Below are positions 43,276 to 55,335 of a DNA stretch of 64,000 nt, piece by piece. The stretch lies in contig OZ024743.1 of assembly GCA_964016885.1 (NCBI GenBank), positions 11,439,273-11,503,272 of the forward strand, given 5' to 3'. Every line of letters starts with the position of its first letter. Position 1 is the first letter of the stretch. This stretch comes from Eledone cirrhosa. Its lineage: Eukaryota; Mollusca; Cephalopoda; Octopoda; Eledonidae. The notes under the pieces are model-generated. The model worked only from the letters and a program-made list of their open reading frames with translations. It had not been told where the DNA came from and did no database searches. Both the position numbers and the translations under genes were made by a program.

Positions 43276-43649
43276 GTCTAAAGTATTGTTCACTCAGTTA
43301 TTTGGGGATATGGAATGTATATAAAGAGCATTAAATCTTTTATTTTTATTTTATTTTATTTTATTTTATTTTATTTTATTTTATTTTATTTTATTTTATT
43401 TTATTTTGTCCCTTTATAAATCATATGATAACTATGCCTTATAACTATGCCTTATCTCACTTCCCCGAACCACCGCTTCTTTAACTACGCTTGATAACTG
43501 GAGCAAACAACTTACACGGTGAACATTAAAGTAAATTCTGTAAAGAGTAACTTTCCATAAAGATCATCACTGAAATGTAATGATTAAAGTGTTAGCCATG
43601 TCATGATTATTCTTCATGTGATTGAATACGACAAAATATGTTTAAATAA

Positions 43650-43798
43650 TTTCTAATTTAGGAACAAAGCCAACAATTTGAGGTGAAGGGAAAGTCAATT
43701 ACATCGAGCCCAGTACATGACTGGTACTTTATTTTATCAACCTTGAAAAATGAAAGGCAAAGTTGACCTTGGCAGGATTTTAACTCAGATCGTAAAGG
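43650..43798 (-). mobile_element. SINE, left part (unit 2)
   Basis: Same truncated SINE as at 40574, followed at 43799 by the hAT-like end CAGCGCCGG. Confidence 0.8.
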
Positions 43799-44763
43799 CA
43801 GCGCCGGATTTAGGACAAATGAGGCTCTGTGCTAGTTAAGTTATGATGCCCCTTATTTGGACCCTGAAGGAGGTAAAAACATTTTTTGTCAAGAAGGTCT
43901 AGGATGAGCTGTTTTTTTAACCAGGGTATAACAGATGTATTGTTCAAACAGGCTTGTGTTGTTGATGGTTTGTGTATTTATTTAAAATATTCTGTCCTAG
44001 TTGGGTTTATGAATCTGTAGGTTGCCTGATTAGGTTTGTGATCATCCAAGGTTAGAAAAGCAGCACACTTAAGTTTCTATAATTTATAGTTAGTTCATTG
44101 GTCACATCTTTAATGGAACTGCTTGTGTCAAATTTAACTTCCTGATATATATTTGTTATATTGTTCAGTATAAGTTGTTTATATTTATTTCTATCTACTT
44201 GATAGAGATTTTTCATTATGTCAGAAAAGACAAACACATTTTTATTTTTGACGATCTAAATTTCATGTTTTTTATGAAGTTTTATTTTTTTTTAAGGGAT
44301 TATGATACTTATGGAATTTAATGTTGGCAACTAAATCTAAGAGGTCTGCTTCGAAACCAGTTAAATTCTTAACTCTGAGTGAATACTTAGTTGACTTGAG
44401 TTTGAATTCTTTCAGTGGTGGTAGTGGCCATATCTCCGTCAAAAAGCAGAGCCCTTTATCTCAATCTTCCTACTACATCCTCCACTTTCTTGAGAAACAT
44501 TTTGGAGGAGGAGAAGTTTGTTGGAGTTGGTATAATCTTGGTCTTTGCTACAAAAAATGCGCTGGGAGCAATATGTATATGTAGAATATCCGCCGCAGAT
44601 AAAAGGTCAAGGAACCGCTACTTCACAATACAAAGGTGGTCATAACTGGACTCCGAAAACCAAGGTCGTGCATGATAAGTTTATGATCTTTAATATAAAC
44701 TAAATAAACTCTCTTTTACTAGATTGAGTACTGTTTTTCCTTGACCTTATATCTACAGATATC

Positions 44764-44816
<53 letters not shown>

Positions 44817-45597
44817 TATGTGTGTGTGGGTGGGGTGGAGGCTGTATTTATATAATCTTAAATCCGTTTTTCATGCTGGCATGTGTTGGCCAGGTTGTCA
44901 CACTACCAGTGTTGGATAGCCATATCTTGCTCATATATTTCATGTGTTATAGATTCTATAGCTTGATGCTCTTCTTAGCAGCAACAACTTTACAGAGTGG
45001 ATTTGGTGCATTTTAATGTGGCACCAACACTACCTCATTATAACACAAGTCCGCTCATTTTGTCTCCTTGACCAGGCTGAGGGGTGGACAGTGATGGATG
45101 TGGGTTGTAAGATGAGAGGAGGGAGAGCTACGTTGAAAAACACCCAGTCCACCAGAGTCGTGATAAAATGACCTCAGTACACGCTGTAAAGTGGTTGGCA
45201 TTAGGAAGGACATCCAGCTGTAGCAAACAAGCTAAACACAGAACGCATGAGCAAGATGTAGTCACCTGACCCGTCTACTCTCTCAGAACGTGACATCCCG
45301 TCTAACCGATTCAATGATGGAAAATGGACATCAAACGGGCGGGTGGTGGTGGGGTGGGGGAGGATACATACACGCCCACACACACATATATATAAAAGTT
45401 TATAAAAAATATATCAGCAGGGGGTATTTAGTCATATAGACAGGGAGTATTTCTACATAAACACTACAATATATAAACAGCATAATGATATATATTACAT
45501 ATGTAGTTTATGATAAATGTTTCCAGAAAATCTGGCAGCACACACATTCAAGTGACTTGACTACAGATCATCCTTCAGTCACCCCCATCGCTCTCTG

Positions 45598-46450
45598 TGG
45601 AGTATTGACCACTCTCCACCATTGTACCCGACCTGGGGCTGCTCTCGCCACTCCACTCCGAGTATAGACCATTGACCACTCTCCACCATTGTACCCGACA
45701 TGGGGCTGCTCTCGCCACTCCACTCCGAGTATAGACCATTGACCACTCTCCACCATTGTACCCGACATGGGGCTGCTCTATCCACTCCACTCCGAGTATA
45801 GACCATTGACCACTCTCCACCATTGTACCCGACATGGGGCTGCTCTCTCCACTCCACTCCGAGTATAGACCATTGACCACTCTCCACCATTGTACCCGAC
45901 ATGGGGCTGCTCTCTCCACTCCACTCCGAGTATAGATCATTGACCACTCTCCACCATTGTACCCGACATGGGGCTGCTCTCGCCACTCCACTCCGAGTCA
46001 TTGACCACTCTCCACCATTGTACCCAACATGGGGCTGCTCTCTCCACTCCACTCCGAGTATAGACCATTGACCACTCTCCACCATTGTACCCGACATGGG
46101 GCTGCTCTCTCCACTCCACTCCGAGTATAGACCATTGACCACTCTCCACCATTGTACCCGACATGGGGCTGCTCTCTCCACTCCACTCCGAGTATAGACC
46201 ATTGACCACTCTCCACCATTGTACCCGACCTGGGGCTGCTCTCGCCACTCCACTCCGAGTATAGACCATTGACCACTCTCCATCATTGTACCCGACATGG
46301 GGCTGCTCTCTCCACTCCACTCCGAGTATAGACCATTGACCACTCTCATACCATCGTACCCGACCTGGGGCTGCTCTCTCCACTCCACTCCGAGTATAGA
46401 CCATTGACCACTCTCATACCATCGTACCCGACCTGGGGCTGCTCTCGCTA
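45598..46450 (-). repeat. 67-bp minisatellite, unit 3 (about 12-13 copies)
   Basis: Same unit, with more variants than the other two arrays: one copy is shortened near 46000 (cgagtcattgac), and the last copies carry ctcataccatcgtaccc. Confidence 0.95.
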
Positions 46451-46530
46451 CCTCAGTTGGCTTCCAGATGCAATGAAACAAATACCTCCAATAGATATGA
46501 ACTCATAACCCATAAGCTGGTAGTCTAAAG

Positions 46531-46704
46531 CAGCGATCGCCAACCAGTGGTCTGTGGACCACTGGTGGTCCGAGAGAAACGTTGGTGGTCCGCAGAAAAA
46601 TGTTAATGTATTTATCTTTTTTTTTTAAAATCATATTAGTAATCCGCGGGATTTAAAATTATGAATTTAGTGGTCCGTGAGGTCTGAAAGATTGGCGACC
46701 TCTG
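46531..46704. mobile_element. hAT-type MITE (unit 3)
   Basis: Third copy of the 174-bp MITE, with the gtctaaag duplication on both sides. Confidence 0.85.
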
Positions 46705-47082
46705 GTCTAAAGTATTGTTCACTCAGTTATTTGGGGATATGGAATGTATATAAAGAGCATTAAATCTTTTATTTTTATTTTATTTTATTTTATTTTATTT
46801 TATTTTATTTTATTTTATTTTATTTTATTTTATCCCTTTATAAATCATATGATAAATCACATAACTATGCCTTATAACTATGCCTTATCTCACTTCCCCG
46901 AACCACTGCTTCTTTAACTACGCTTGATAAATGGAGCAAACAACTTACACGGTGAACATTAAAGTAAATTCTGTAAAGAGCAACTTTCCATAAAGATCAT
47001 CACTGAAATGTAATGATTAAAGTGTTAGCCATGTCATGATTATTCTTCATGTGATTGAATACGACAAAATATGTTTAAATAA

Positions 47083-47693
47083 TTTCTAATTTAGGAACAA
47101 AGCCAACAATTTGAGGTGAAGGGAAAGTCAATTACATCGAGCCCAGTACATGACTGGTACTTTATTTTATCAACCTTGAAAAATGAAAGGCAAAGTTGAC
47201 CTTGGCAGGATTTTAACTCAGATCGTAAAGGCAGCGCCGGATTTAGGACAAATGAGGCTCTGTGCTAGTTAAGTTATGATGCCCCTTATTTGGACCCTGA
47301 AGGAGGTAAAAACATTTTTTGTCAAGAAGGTCTAGGATGAGCTGTTTTTTGAACCAGGGTATAACAGATGTATTGTTCAAACAGGCTTGTGTTGTTGATG
47401 GTTTGTGTATTTATTTAAAATATTCTGTCCTAGTTGGGTTTATGAATCTGTAGGTTGCCTGATTAGGTTTGTGATCATCCAAGGTTAGAAAAGCAGCACA
47501 CTTAACTTTCTATAATTTATAGTTAGTTCATTGGTCACATCTTTAATGGAACTTTAACCCCCCCCCCCCCCCCCCAACAGGGTCCTCTGCTAAAGCTCAC
47601 CTAAGCACAATTGTAAATCCGGCACTGCGTAAACGGCTGTAACTAAATTCTGCAAAGCAATTTGCCCAACGCTCTAACAATTCTACCAATCCA
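47083..47693 (-). mobile_element. SINE interrupted by a hAT-like element
   Basis: The SINE runs 47083-47231, is interrupted, and resumes at about 47628-47693 (taaacggctg... gctctaacaattctaccaat), which supplies the missing tRNA-like head. This is the only unit where both halves of the SINE are present, so this end of the array keeps the original locus. Confidence 0.8.
47232..47627. mobile_element. hAT-like element holding a partial tandem unit
   Basis: Ends are inverted: CAGCGCCGGATTTA at 47232 and TAAATCCGGCACTG up to 47627. Flanks cgtaaagg and cgtaaacg form an 8-bp duplication with one change. Inside, 47331-47553 repeats the start of the tandem units, then a C run (about 47558-47575) leads to the right end. 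The simplest reading is a small hAT-like element whose interior became the breakpoint of the tandem amplification. Confidence 0.7.
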
Positions 47694-47699
47694 GGACCT

Positions 47700-48044
47700 T
47701 CTAATATTTACTGCATTATAGTGACCTTTTTCTTCTGATTTCTGAAGCATCATGTTGATCATGGATTTTAACACAATGATATAGAGAAATACACTTAGCT
47801 TGTTAAAAATTATAAATATATATATCTCCACATAAAAGTTTTTGAATAAAAATAATATTAAATGCTCCTAAATTCAGCAACACCAGCAATAAACAAATAT
47901 ACAACTCTTGTATATATGATTGATTTAGTCATATATACAGGAGTTCTTTGTTTATTGCCAGTTAATACATTTTAAAGTAAAATCTCACACACATATATAT
48001 ATATATATGAGTGTCTGTGACCTATATACACTGGTCACACACAC

Positions 48045-48045
<1 letters not shown>
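47700..48045. other. No gene recognised
   Basis: AT-rich DNA with short TA tracts; nothing coding. Confidence 0.4.
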
Positions 48046-48059
<14 letters not shown>

Positions 48060-48112
<53 letters not shown>

Positions 48113-48189
48113 GACGGCAGAGCTCAAGCCGATTCGACGGCTATTTCCGTCGAATCGGCTTGAGCTCTGCCGTCGGGGTTAAACACTTT

Positions 48190-48240
<51 letters not shown>
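48060..48240. repeat. (AT)n tracts around a perfect hairpin
   Basis: AT tracts at about 48050-48110 and 48193-48240 enclose the hairpin at 48112-48175 and a short tail ggggttaaacactttcc. Confidence 0.9.
48112..48175. other. Perfect 29-bp inverted repeat
   Basis: Arm 48112-48140 (begins cgacggcagagctcaag) is the exact reverse complement of 48147-48175, with the 6-base loop ctattt. The arms are GC-rich while both flanks are (AT)n. It could be a small foldback element, possibly TA-targeted, or an RNA hairpin source. Confidence 0.9.
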
Positions 48241-48249
<9 letters not shown>

Positions 48250-48319
48250 GAAGGATCCGAACAACCTAATCAGTTCATTCAGTTTGGATGTTTATATCGG
48301 GCATGGCATTTTAGACTTG

Positions 48320-48960
48320 CTAAGGATCTGCAAGCAAGTCCACACATCGTGTATGGTGTTTACTGGATAGTATTGCTAGTATGTTTGATAATGCTTTTCT
48401 CCTCCTTCTTGCTTCTTGTAACCTATGGATACAACAGGTCTCGAAGTTACTGATCCCTTTATGACACATACGATCTCCAGTTCTTCCACTGCAAGGCCAC
48501 TTGCTCAAATGTCTCATAGGGTACATGGCAGTCCAACATTTCTATATCCACCATCTATCTAGCTGTACATGAGGACTTTTGGTATTGTTTTGTCACTCAT
48601 TCTGATGACATAACCAACCCAGCACAGGTGTGGTTTCACAAAAAAGGCTTCAATGTCTCCAATCTTGCACTTAATGACGAGCTCAGCGTTAGATATTTTG
48701 TCTTCGAGTGTATACCCACAGATTGCACGAAGATAATCTTTATGAAAGACGTCTAGTTGGTTGATGTGTTACCTATATGGAGTCCAATATTCTGATCTGT
48801 ATAAGAGTGTGGTCATAACAATAACTTTATAAATCTGTATCTTGATGTCCAGTTTTATGCCACTCTCATTCCAAAGGCGATAACAGAGGTTGCCAAATGT
48901 TCTTGTGGCTTTCTCTATACGATTAATTATATCGTCATGAAGACAACACCAATTTTAATC
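48320..48960 (-). pseudogene. LINE pol C-terminal remnant
   Basis: Minus-strand translation gives TLLYGSEYWTPYR-like, INQLDVFHKDYLRAICGY, KIGDIEAFF, HLCWVGYVIRMSDKTIPK and SGRTGDRMCHKGISNFE followed by EARRRRK. This is the usual C-terminal region of mollusc LINEs (a histidine-rich tail of the RT). Stops break the frame. Confidence 0.7.
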
Positions 48961-50140
48961 GAAACTTGATTGAGATCGTTCACTCTTTTCGTTCCGCAGT
49001 GAAGTATGTAAAAATATATACATGTTTACACAATCTCTGTGACTGCAACAGGTACGTTATACTCGTATTGGAGATTTCATTAAAGTCACTCAAGAGGTCA
49101 GCAGTAGTAATAAACTGAACAGCGGAATAAATCTACCACAATATGACGTTAAAAAGAAAAGACACCAACTTATAAATATGTAAAATAAACAAAACTACTA
49201 AGATGGTAAGTAAAACAATGTTCAAAGTTTACGCTTTAAACATTTTTTATTTTACATTATGTACGAGTCAGGTATATAATAACTCTTTGTACCTATTACC
49301 CAGGACTGTTTTCATCTTAAAAACCTGAACTTTGAATCCTTTGAGGCTGGTTGTCAAATCACCACCTCACTGCTGTCATTTTTTTCAAACTTCAAGAGCA
49401 ATTCTGTATGCTAATATATTCAACAAATATATTGTATGTGCTGTGTTAAAGGTCACTTACTGACTTGGAGGCCCGTAGGTGGGTTTAACTGCTATTTACT
49501 TACCCCCACCACACATTTTCCTTTCCCACAACATTCTTAATAATACATATTTCTAATGAAATTCCACAGAAATATATTCTTGAAGGTGTAGATTGCGAAA
49601 GTATTGATGCAATTAAAAGAAAATAAATGAAATGTTTTTAGTATCTTATTGCATACTTCTGTTCGTTAATGCTTTCTTTAACTGAATACTTTCAACTTGT
49701 GTCTGTAGTAAATGTAGCGCTTTTATCATTTCCATAGACCTAAGACAATAAAACTTTTATATTTACCTGTCGAATCCAAGTTGAATTCGGAGAATTCCTA
49801 GTTGAATTCAGAGATTTTCAGAGATTTTCTTTAAAATGGACTTTTTTCATGGGCGAGAGTGAAAGTTTCATTAATTTATTTGCTTGCGAGACTTTTTGAT
49901 AATCGATCATTTTAAGTATCATGACATTGAAAGAAGAAATTCGGCAATCTCCGTAAATAATCGACAGTGAAACTCGGCTAGAAAATGAAATAAATCGTGT
50001 TTTTTAATTATTTATTCTTTGAAACTAAGTCAGATAATAATGTTTAATGTATTAATAACAGGTAGAAACCAAGCCTGTCAACCTGAAAGACTTATCAAGA
50101 TGAATAAGGCCGCTCAAGCTGTAGAATAACTCTTTCAGCA
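48961..50140. other. No gene recognised
   Basis: AT-rich DNA; I see no supported feature. Confidence 0.4.
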
Positions 50141-50142
50141 AC

Positions 50143-50200
50143 CAATGTACTTTATGAGTCATTTGAGCAAATGGCCTTGCAGTGGAAGAACTGGAGATCT
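50143..50200 (+). repeat. Inverted short copy of the 48.5-kb LINE end
   Basis: About 58 bases are the reverse complement of 48477-48532 (atttgagcaaatggccttgc is shared). It is an isolated fragment of the same LINE family. Confidence 0.6.
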
Positions 50201-50502
50201 TCCTGCATTTGTTTTCTCATCACACATTTTACCTAAAATTCCAGTATTTTATGAAACCTTCCACATTTGCGATATTTTAATATATTGCCCCACAATGTTT
50301 TATTCGGAACATCTTTCGGCGGTAAAACAGGTTTGCGATTGTTGGTTTAAACAAAACTCTTTTTTATAACCAACCCGAAAATCATTAAAAAATATAACGA
50401 GGATTAATATAATAGGTAATTTCCGGCACTATCATATAGGAACGCCCTCCTTTGATATAATGTTAAAATCATTTAATGTGAAATATATACATACACACAC
50501 AC

Positions 50503-50532
50503 ACACCCTCTCTCTCACACACACACACACAC

Positions 50533-50630
<98 letters not shown>

Positions 50631-50634
50631 ACAA
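50503..50634. repeat. (CA)n-(CT)n-(CA)n compound microsatellite
   Basis: A long CT tract lies between CA tracts. Open frames here are artefacts. Confidence 0.95.
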
Positions 50635-50770
50635 TTCTGTAAATCAAATTGTGGACAAAATGAAACGTTACAAACGGAAAAAACAATGTCCGATCTTCAC
50701 CCATCAAGGATATCACAGATGTCAAATGAGATGTCAGTTTTCGGTATTTTAATTGCATAAATAATAATTA

Positions 50771-50980
50771 TTTCTACTTTAGGCACAAGGCCAGCAATTT
50801 GAAGGGGGGAGGGGTCGATTAAATTGACCCCAGTGCATTACTGGTTCTTTATTTTATCAACCCCGTAAGGATGAAAGACAACACTAACCTCGGTGGGATT
50901 TAAAATCAGAATGTAAAGGGCCGTAATTCTATGCCGCGAAGCATTTGGCCCGACGCTCTATCGATTCTGCCAGTTCACTG
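50771..50980 (-). mobile_element. Cephalopod tRNA-derived SINE, near full length
   Basis: Contains tttctactttaggcacaagg, gaccccagtgcattactggt, tcaaccccgtaaggatgaaa and a tRNA-like head ending tcgattctgccagttcactg. Confidence 0.9.
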
Positions 50981-51042
50981 AATGGTTACGGCTCGTACGA
51001 CTTTGTGTTATTTTCTATAATAGCGATTATTGAAATAATACA

Positions 51043-51352
51043 CAGAGTATATACACAAACTAAGGTGTGTGACAGAGTATATACACAAAGGTGTGTAACA
51101 GAGTATATACACAAACTAAGGTGTGATAGTATATACACAAACTAAGGTGTGTAACAGTGTATATACACAAACTAAAGTGTGTAACAGAGTATATACACAT
51201 ACTAAGGTGTGTGACAGAGTATATACACAAACTAAGGTGTGTAACAGTGTATATACACAAACTAAGGTGTCTAACAGAGTATATACACAAACTAAGGTGT
51301 GTGACAGAGTATATACACAAACTAAGGTGTGTAACAGTATATACACAAACAT
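51043..51352 (+). repeat. 30-bp minisatellite (about 10 copies)
   Basis: Units contain agtatatacacaaactaagg and gtgtgtaacag. Several units have small deletions (near 51085 and 51125). Since 30 is divisible by 3, long cysteine- and tyrosine-rich frames appear on both strands; these are artefacts. Confidence 0.9.
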
Positions 51353-51728
51353 TTATTTTATTGTTTGAATTATTACACCATTATCAGAATTTATACTATT
51401 AATTTAATATTTCTTCATATACAATGATTTAACCATGACTAAATACTGGTAGTAAATAAATCCCTATGAAATGTTTCACCCTGGGCTTCGTTGATTGTCA
51501 TTGATTAAGCGAATCTAAATGGAAACAGAGTTCTTTGTAAAGTTTCAGCCAAGCAGACGACAGCTATTGCATTAAAGTGTGTGAGTTAACTGACGATTAA
51601 AAAAATTTTTTGTTTAATGAAAACAAAACGACTAGTCTTTATCTTCACTCCTTACCACCACCACCACCACCGCCACCATCACCACTGCCATCACCCCACC
51701 TTTACCCCCCCCACTTCTAATGACTGTA

Positions 51729-51760
<32 letters not shown>

Positions 51761-51950
51761 GTCTTCTGCTTCTATTAACATTTTTCTCTGTCTCACTTCC
51801 CCTCCCATTAAAACACTTCTCTCTCTTTTACCCTTCCTCCATCCACGTAACATATGTACAAACAATATTATAAATAATATTGGTTTTCCCCCGCATATAT
51901 TTCTGTTGAACACTTGTTTCACAATAATAAAAATACCCAATTTATTTATT
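51353..51950. other. No gene; simple sequence
   Basis: Contains a (CCA)n stretch near 51654-51680 and a (CT)n tract near 51729-51753. Confidence 0.5.
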
Positions 51951-51959
51951 CAAAAGCAA

Positions 51960-52600
51960 AAAACAAACCTTATTTAGTAAGAAAAAATATAAAAGAGAGG
52001 AAACAAAAGGAAAGAAAGAATAGGGGAAAAAAAGAGAGAAAGAAAGAAGAGAAAGAACGGGAAAGGGAAGGGATTGCAAGAGCTCTGGTGTCACAGAAGA
52101 GAGCGGGTGGGGTGAAAGGGGAGGGTGATTGGGCTTTGGCATAGGGCAAGGGGCTAGGAGTGCTGCACTCCGCGGGCAAGACGGTAAAAGCATTCCTCTG
52201 GACAATGGCCAGTGACACCCGCTGCAACAGCCACCCAGCCTCAAGGGACTCCCACCTCAGACGGGCCGCCGACGCTCCGATCTTGCGGAGGAGCTCGGCA
52301 GTACGGGGTCCAATTACACCCGAGGTCTCGACGGCGGCCGAACAAACCCCGGTATTTGTTTAATTTACGTTCTAATGCGAGGCGGGCCGCGATGCTCGGG
52401 TTTGTGGTCAAAGCGATTAAGCTGGAGGCGGAGAACATGTCGCAGCAGGTGGCGTCCCGGATGAGGGATCTACCTCCTTCGAATGGGAAGAGGGTGATTC
52501 CGTTGGGGCGCTTGCTATCTCGGTGGTCTAGGCCTGCTGGCTCCAGTTGAGATGGAAAGCCAGCTTCTGCCCTTAATAAAAGGTGCTAAGCTTTTTTTCA
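51960..52600 (-). pseudogene. LINE C-terminal fragment A
   Basis: On the minus strand, pieces such as KRPNGITLFPF, RDATCCDMFSASSLIAL and LQRVSLAIVQRNAFTVL match the very C-terminus of a mollusc LINE pol protein (DGKRPDGxTLxP then WDxTCxDT). Fragments B (55385-56250) and C (59870-61340) are from the same family and strand. The A/G-rich tail at 51975-52075 is the 3' end. Frames are broken. Confidence 0.65.
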
Positions 52601-52759
52601 CCCTTCGTAAGCAGTGGGATATCACTACGGCACCCCAACGATTCCATCAGGTGTTACGGGTTCATACAAGCTGTGAAATAACGCAGATAACCATCATCTC
52701 AATAGTTGTCGTGTTTTTATTAGTAAGAAATAAATAAATATAGTAATGAATTCAAATAA

Positions 52760-53660
52760 TTTAAAACTTAAGACATGAAGTGGTGAGTATTTGGCAGTTA
52801 AAAATCCTGGGAGGACTGGGTTAATGCTCTGGTCTGTGGTCAACATTGGACTATTCTGTCTGGATGAGCTCCGTATTTCTATTGCACTCAGAATAGGAAC
52901 CTAAAATGTCGCTGTGGTAGGCCCTTTCTACCAAAACATCTATTTATGCTTCAATTTATGTAAATGTTATGTTTATCGAAGTTTTTATATCTTGGTTGAT
53001 ATTTGATAATAACAGCTAAACTAATCACTACAACTAAATTGACCAAATTTGGTCCCCCTCCCCCCACCAATTCAGAAATACTTCCACTGCCCCTGCACTT
53101 CGCTGGCAATACTGAGCTAAACTTAATTACTAAGCGGGACCTGGCCCGGGTAACTATCCTTTTAATTCTGGAACAGGCTACTTGACAGGAAGAGACCAGA
53201 TGGTCATATCTTTTGTCCCTGGGTAATAAGTAGATATTTTGTTTTGGACACCACAGTTAGTGACTCTTTTGCTCCTTACCATATCCTGGATGATGTAGTA
53301 AAAGTGAGGGTTACGGCTTTCGTAACCGAATAGAATAACATCTTAAAATACCGGAAATTATCGATAAACTATCTCTTCCAGCCTGTGGCGTTCGAGACGT
53401 TTGCAGGAGCTGTTGACAACATCGTTGGCGGCTCGCCTTACCGAAGTATGAGGTGATGCTCGAGGGAGTGTTGGTTCTTTTTAGCGCCTTGCCCACGGTA
53501 ATGCTACGAATGTGTTGGCTTATTTCAAAAGTTATTAGAGGGAGCCTCCGGTACCCCTTGTAGTGTGTGACCGTATTGGCACAGTGTCGAATTAATATTT
53601 TCTTTCGTTTTGATTTTGTATTTTAAGTAAAATATTTATGTAAATAAGTATTGTATATAG
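52760..53660 (+). repeat. Dispersed repeat of unknown class, about 0.9 kb
   Basis: The left half (52800-53240) resembles 3600-3910 and 11200-11520; the right half (53240-53660) resembles 5320-5760. Only here are the two halves adjacent. No coding capacity and no obvious ends were found. Confidence 0.55.
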
Positions 53661-54384
53661 TATTTGTGTGTTTATTATCATAAGAAATTAAAAATAAACT
53701 CATGTTATTTATACAACAACGAATAAACAATTCGCAAGAATTTAAAACGAAGTTGGCATTGGGCGGATTTGAACTCAGAATGTAGAGAGAAGTAAATAAT
53801 ACTTCACGATGTCGACCTTATTTCTACACCTACGCATTGAACAGCAACAAACACTAAAATAAATATATAAATATAAAATAGATATTTTTTTTATATATTT
53901 TTTTATTTTACACTTCAAAGTATTTCGTAACCCGACCCCCACCACCACCCCGAGTCCGACCAGATCGGTAGTCATTGAGAAAACTCATACTGATGTAACA
54001 CAAATAGATACGATCATTCCAACAAATTATTCAGCCCTCCTCCTTTTCGGAAACATTAGTCATTGCAAGTGTTACGTGTCCAAAAACGAAATGACATTGT
54101 ATCTTTACTTTAGTATGCTTCATTTCCTTTGTTATGGTGGTGAAATATACAAGTATGCAATATATGTATTTTATATTGTGTAGACTCTTGTTTTATACAC
54201 ATGTTATACTTTAGTACACTCCATCGTATTATACATACTTATAGACGTCTCTATTTTCTCTGTTCTCAGATGGTTTGCTTTGATCACTTGCTAAGTATCC
54301 ACCATGTCTTCTCAGAAACCACTGAAATCGGGAAGTCCAATTTTTTTTATCAATAAAATATATTTTTTCATTTGAAGATACACG

Positions 54385-54400
<16 letters not shown>
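53661..54400. other. No gene; possible SINE scrap
   Basis: A tRNA-like scrap of the SINE (cggatttgaactcagaatgt) lies at about 53757-53810. The rest is AT-rich. Confidence 0.4.
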
Positions 54401-54401
<1 letters not shown>

Positions 54402-54444
<43 letters not shown>

Positions 54445-54713
54445 TTTTATATATATGAGTTTTGTTGTAGTACAATAAAGCAATGCAGATATCGGATAAG
54501 AAGCACTCTACAGTTTGTGGGACTGGAGTATACATAATATTTAAGACAATGATATGTTGATTTAAAACTGAACTATCCACAAATGTTTTTTAGCCTTCAT
54601 ATCATGTCCTCCTGTTTTATCTGATGAAAACACAAATATTATTGCATGATGATATTTGTTTTTGAAATGCGCATAATAAAATACATGCAACTCCTTTAAC
54701 CATCTTTTGTTCT
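54402..54713 (+). mobile_element. Penelope-like/retrozyme-like fragment with hammerhead
   Basis: After an (AT)n tract (54402-54441), 54555-54713 is the reverse complement of 14207-14370. It carries the ribozyme at 54614-54683 and is followed by TA-rich sequence. No coding capacity. Confidence 0.6.
54614..54683 (+). ncRNA. Candidate type I hammerhead ribozyme
   Basis: Stem I gttttat (54614-54620), CTGATGA (54621-54627), 12-bp stem II with one mismatch, GAA (54664-54666), stem III ATGCGCAT (54667-54674), cleavage base A at 54675, stem I partner ATAAAATA (54676-54683). Every conserved core base is present. Confidence 0.75.
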
Positions 54714-54890
54714 TATATATTATATATATATAACATTGTTGGCTAATAAAGACTTTTGATGTATTGAAGGCTTCTTTGTTTTACTTTCATAATTCTTCGG
54801 CTCTGTTTAATTACATTGAGCTATACCTTTTACTGTCATTTCTATAATACGAAGAGGGTGTTTAACTCCAACACGCTCTAGTATTTTAAT

Positions 54891-54959
<69 letters not shown>

Positions 54960-55044
54960 AAAGTTTTATTTAAAATTGTTGGGTTACAACAAGTAAATAT
55001 TTTATAACTGATATAAAGTACTCGACAAGTTTTTGGAGTAGATA
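54714..55044. other. AT-rich region between PLE fragments
   Basis: Contains an (AT)n tract at about 54895-54956 and sequence that may belong to the Penelope-like terminal repeat (gttgggttacaacaagtaaa). No gene. Confidence 0.4.
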
Positions 55045-55087
55045 TACGATATTAAACAAATGGAAACTATATTTATAAAACCATATT

Positions 55088-55153
55088 TATTTCATTATAC
55101 ATATTTCGGGGATACCATATTAAAAATATGGCATGCCTTCGTCAGATAAACTA
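55088..55153 (-). ncRNA. Candidate type I hammerhead ribozyme (left arm)
   Basis: Minus strand: CTGACGA (55145-55139), a long stem II with mismatches, GAA (55107-55105), stem III ATATGTAT, cleavage base A, and stem I partner ATGAAATA. Stem I has one mismatch and one G-T pair. Confidence 0.6.
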
Positions 55154-55229
55154 CCAAACCAACTTCCTACATAATGGTCGCTCATATTTATGGTACGTCA
55201 AAATTATTTATAAAACTGTTTATATATTG

Positions 55230-55295
55230 TATTTTATCTGACGAAGGCATGCCATATTTTTAATATGGTATCCCCAAAATATGTATAATGAAATA
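55230..55295 (+). ncRNA. Hammerhead-like motif with mutated core (right arm)
   Basis: CTGACGA is at 55238-55244, but the required GAAA is AAAA at 55276-55279. Loss of that G (position 12 of the standard numbering) abolishes cleavage in the family, so this copy is predicted inactive. Stem I tattttat/ATGAAATA is intact. Confidence 0.6.
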
Positions 55296-55335
55296 AATAT
55301 GGTTTTATAAATATAGTTTCCATTTGTTTAATATC

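Larger units (their letters stand above)
40823..43897. repeat. Tandem unit 2 (3.1 kb)
   Basis: Same content as unit 1. It is shorter because the minisatellite has about 7 copies (about 42509-43020) and the CA tract is short. Elsewhere unit 1 and unit 2 differ by scattered single substitutions. Confidence 0.92.
43898..47330. repeat. Tandem unit 3 (3.4 kb)
   Basis: Same content as units 1 and 2, with about 12 minisatellite copies. Units 2 and 3 share variants absent from unit 1 (for example the inner part of the region after the CA tract), so they are the most closely related pair. Confidence 0.92.

Noticed and set aside
48595..48610. Another hammerhead core at CTGATGA near 48600
   Set aside because: No GAAA follows at a suitable distance and no stem II or stem I can form. 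The motif belongs to a LINE remnant.
51043..51352. CRISPR-like array of 30-bp repeats
   Set aside because: The units are directly contiguous without unique spacers, and the genome is eukaryotic. It is a minisatellite.
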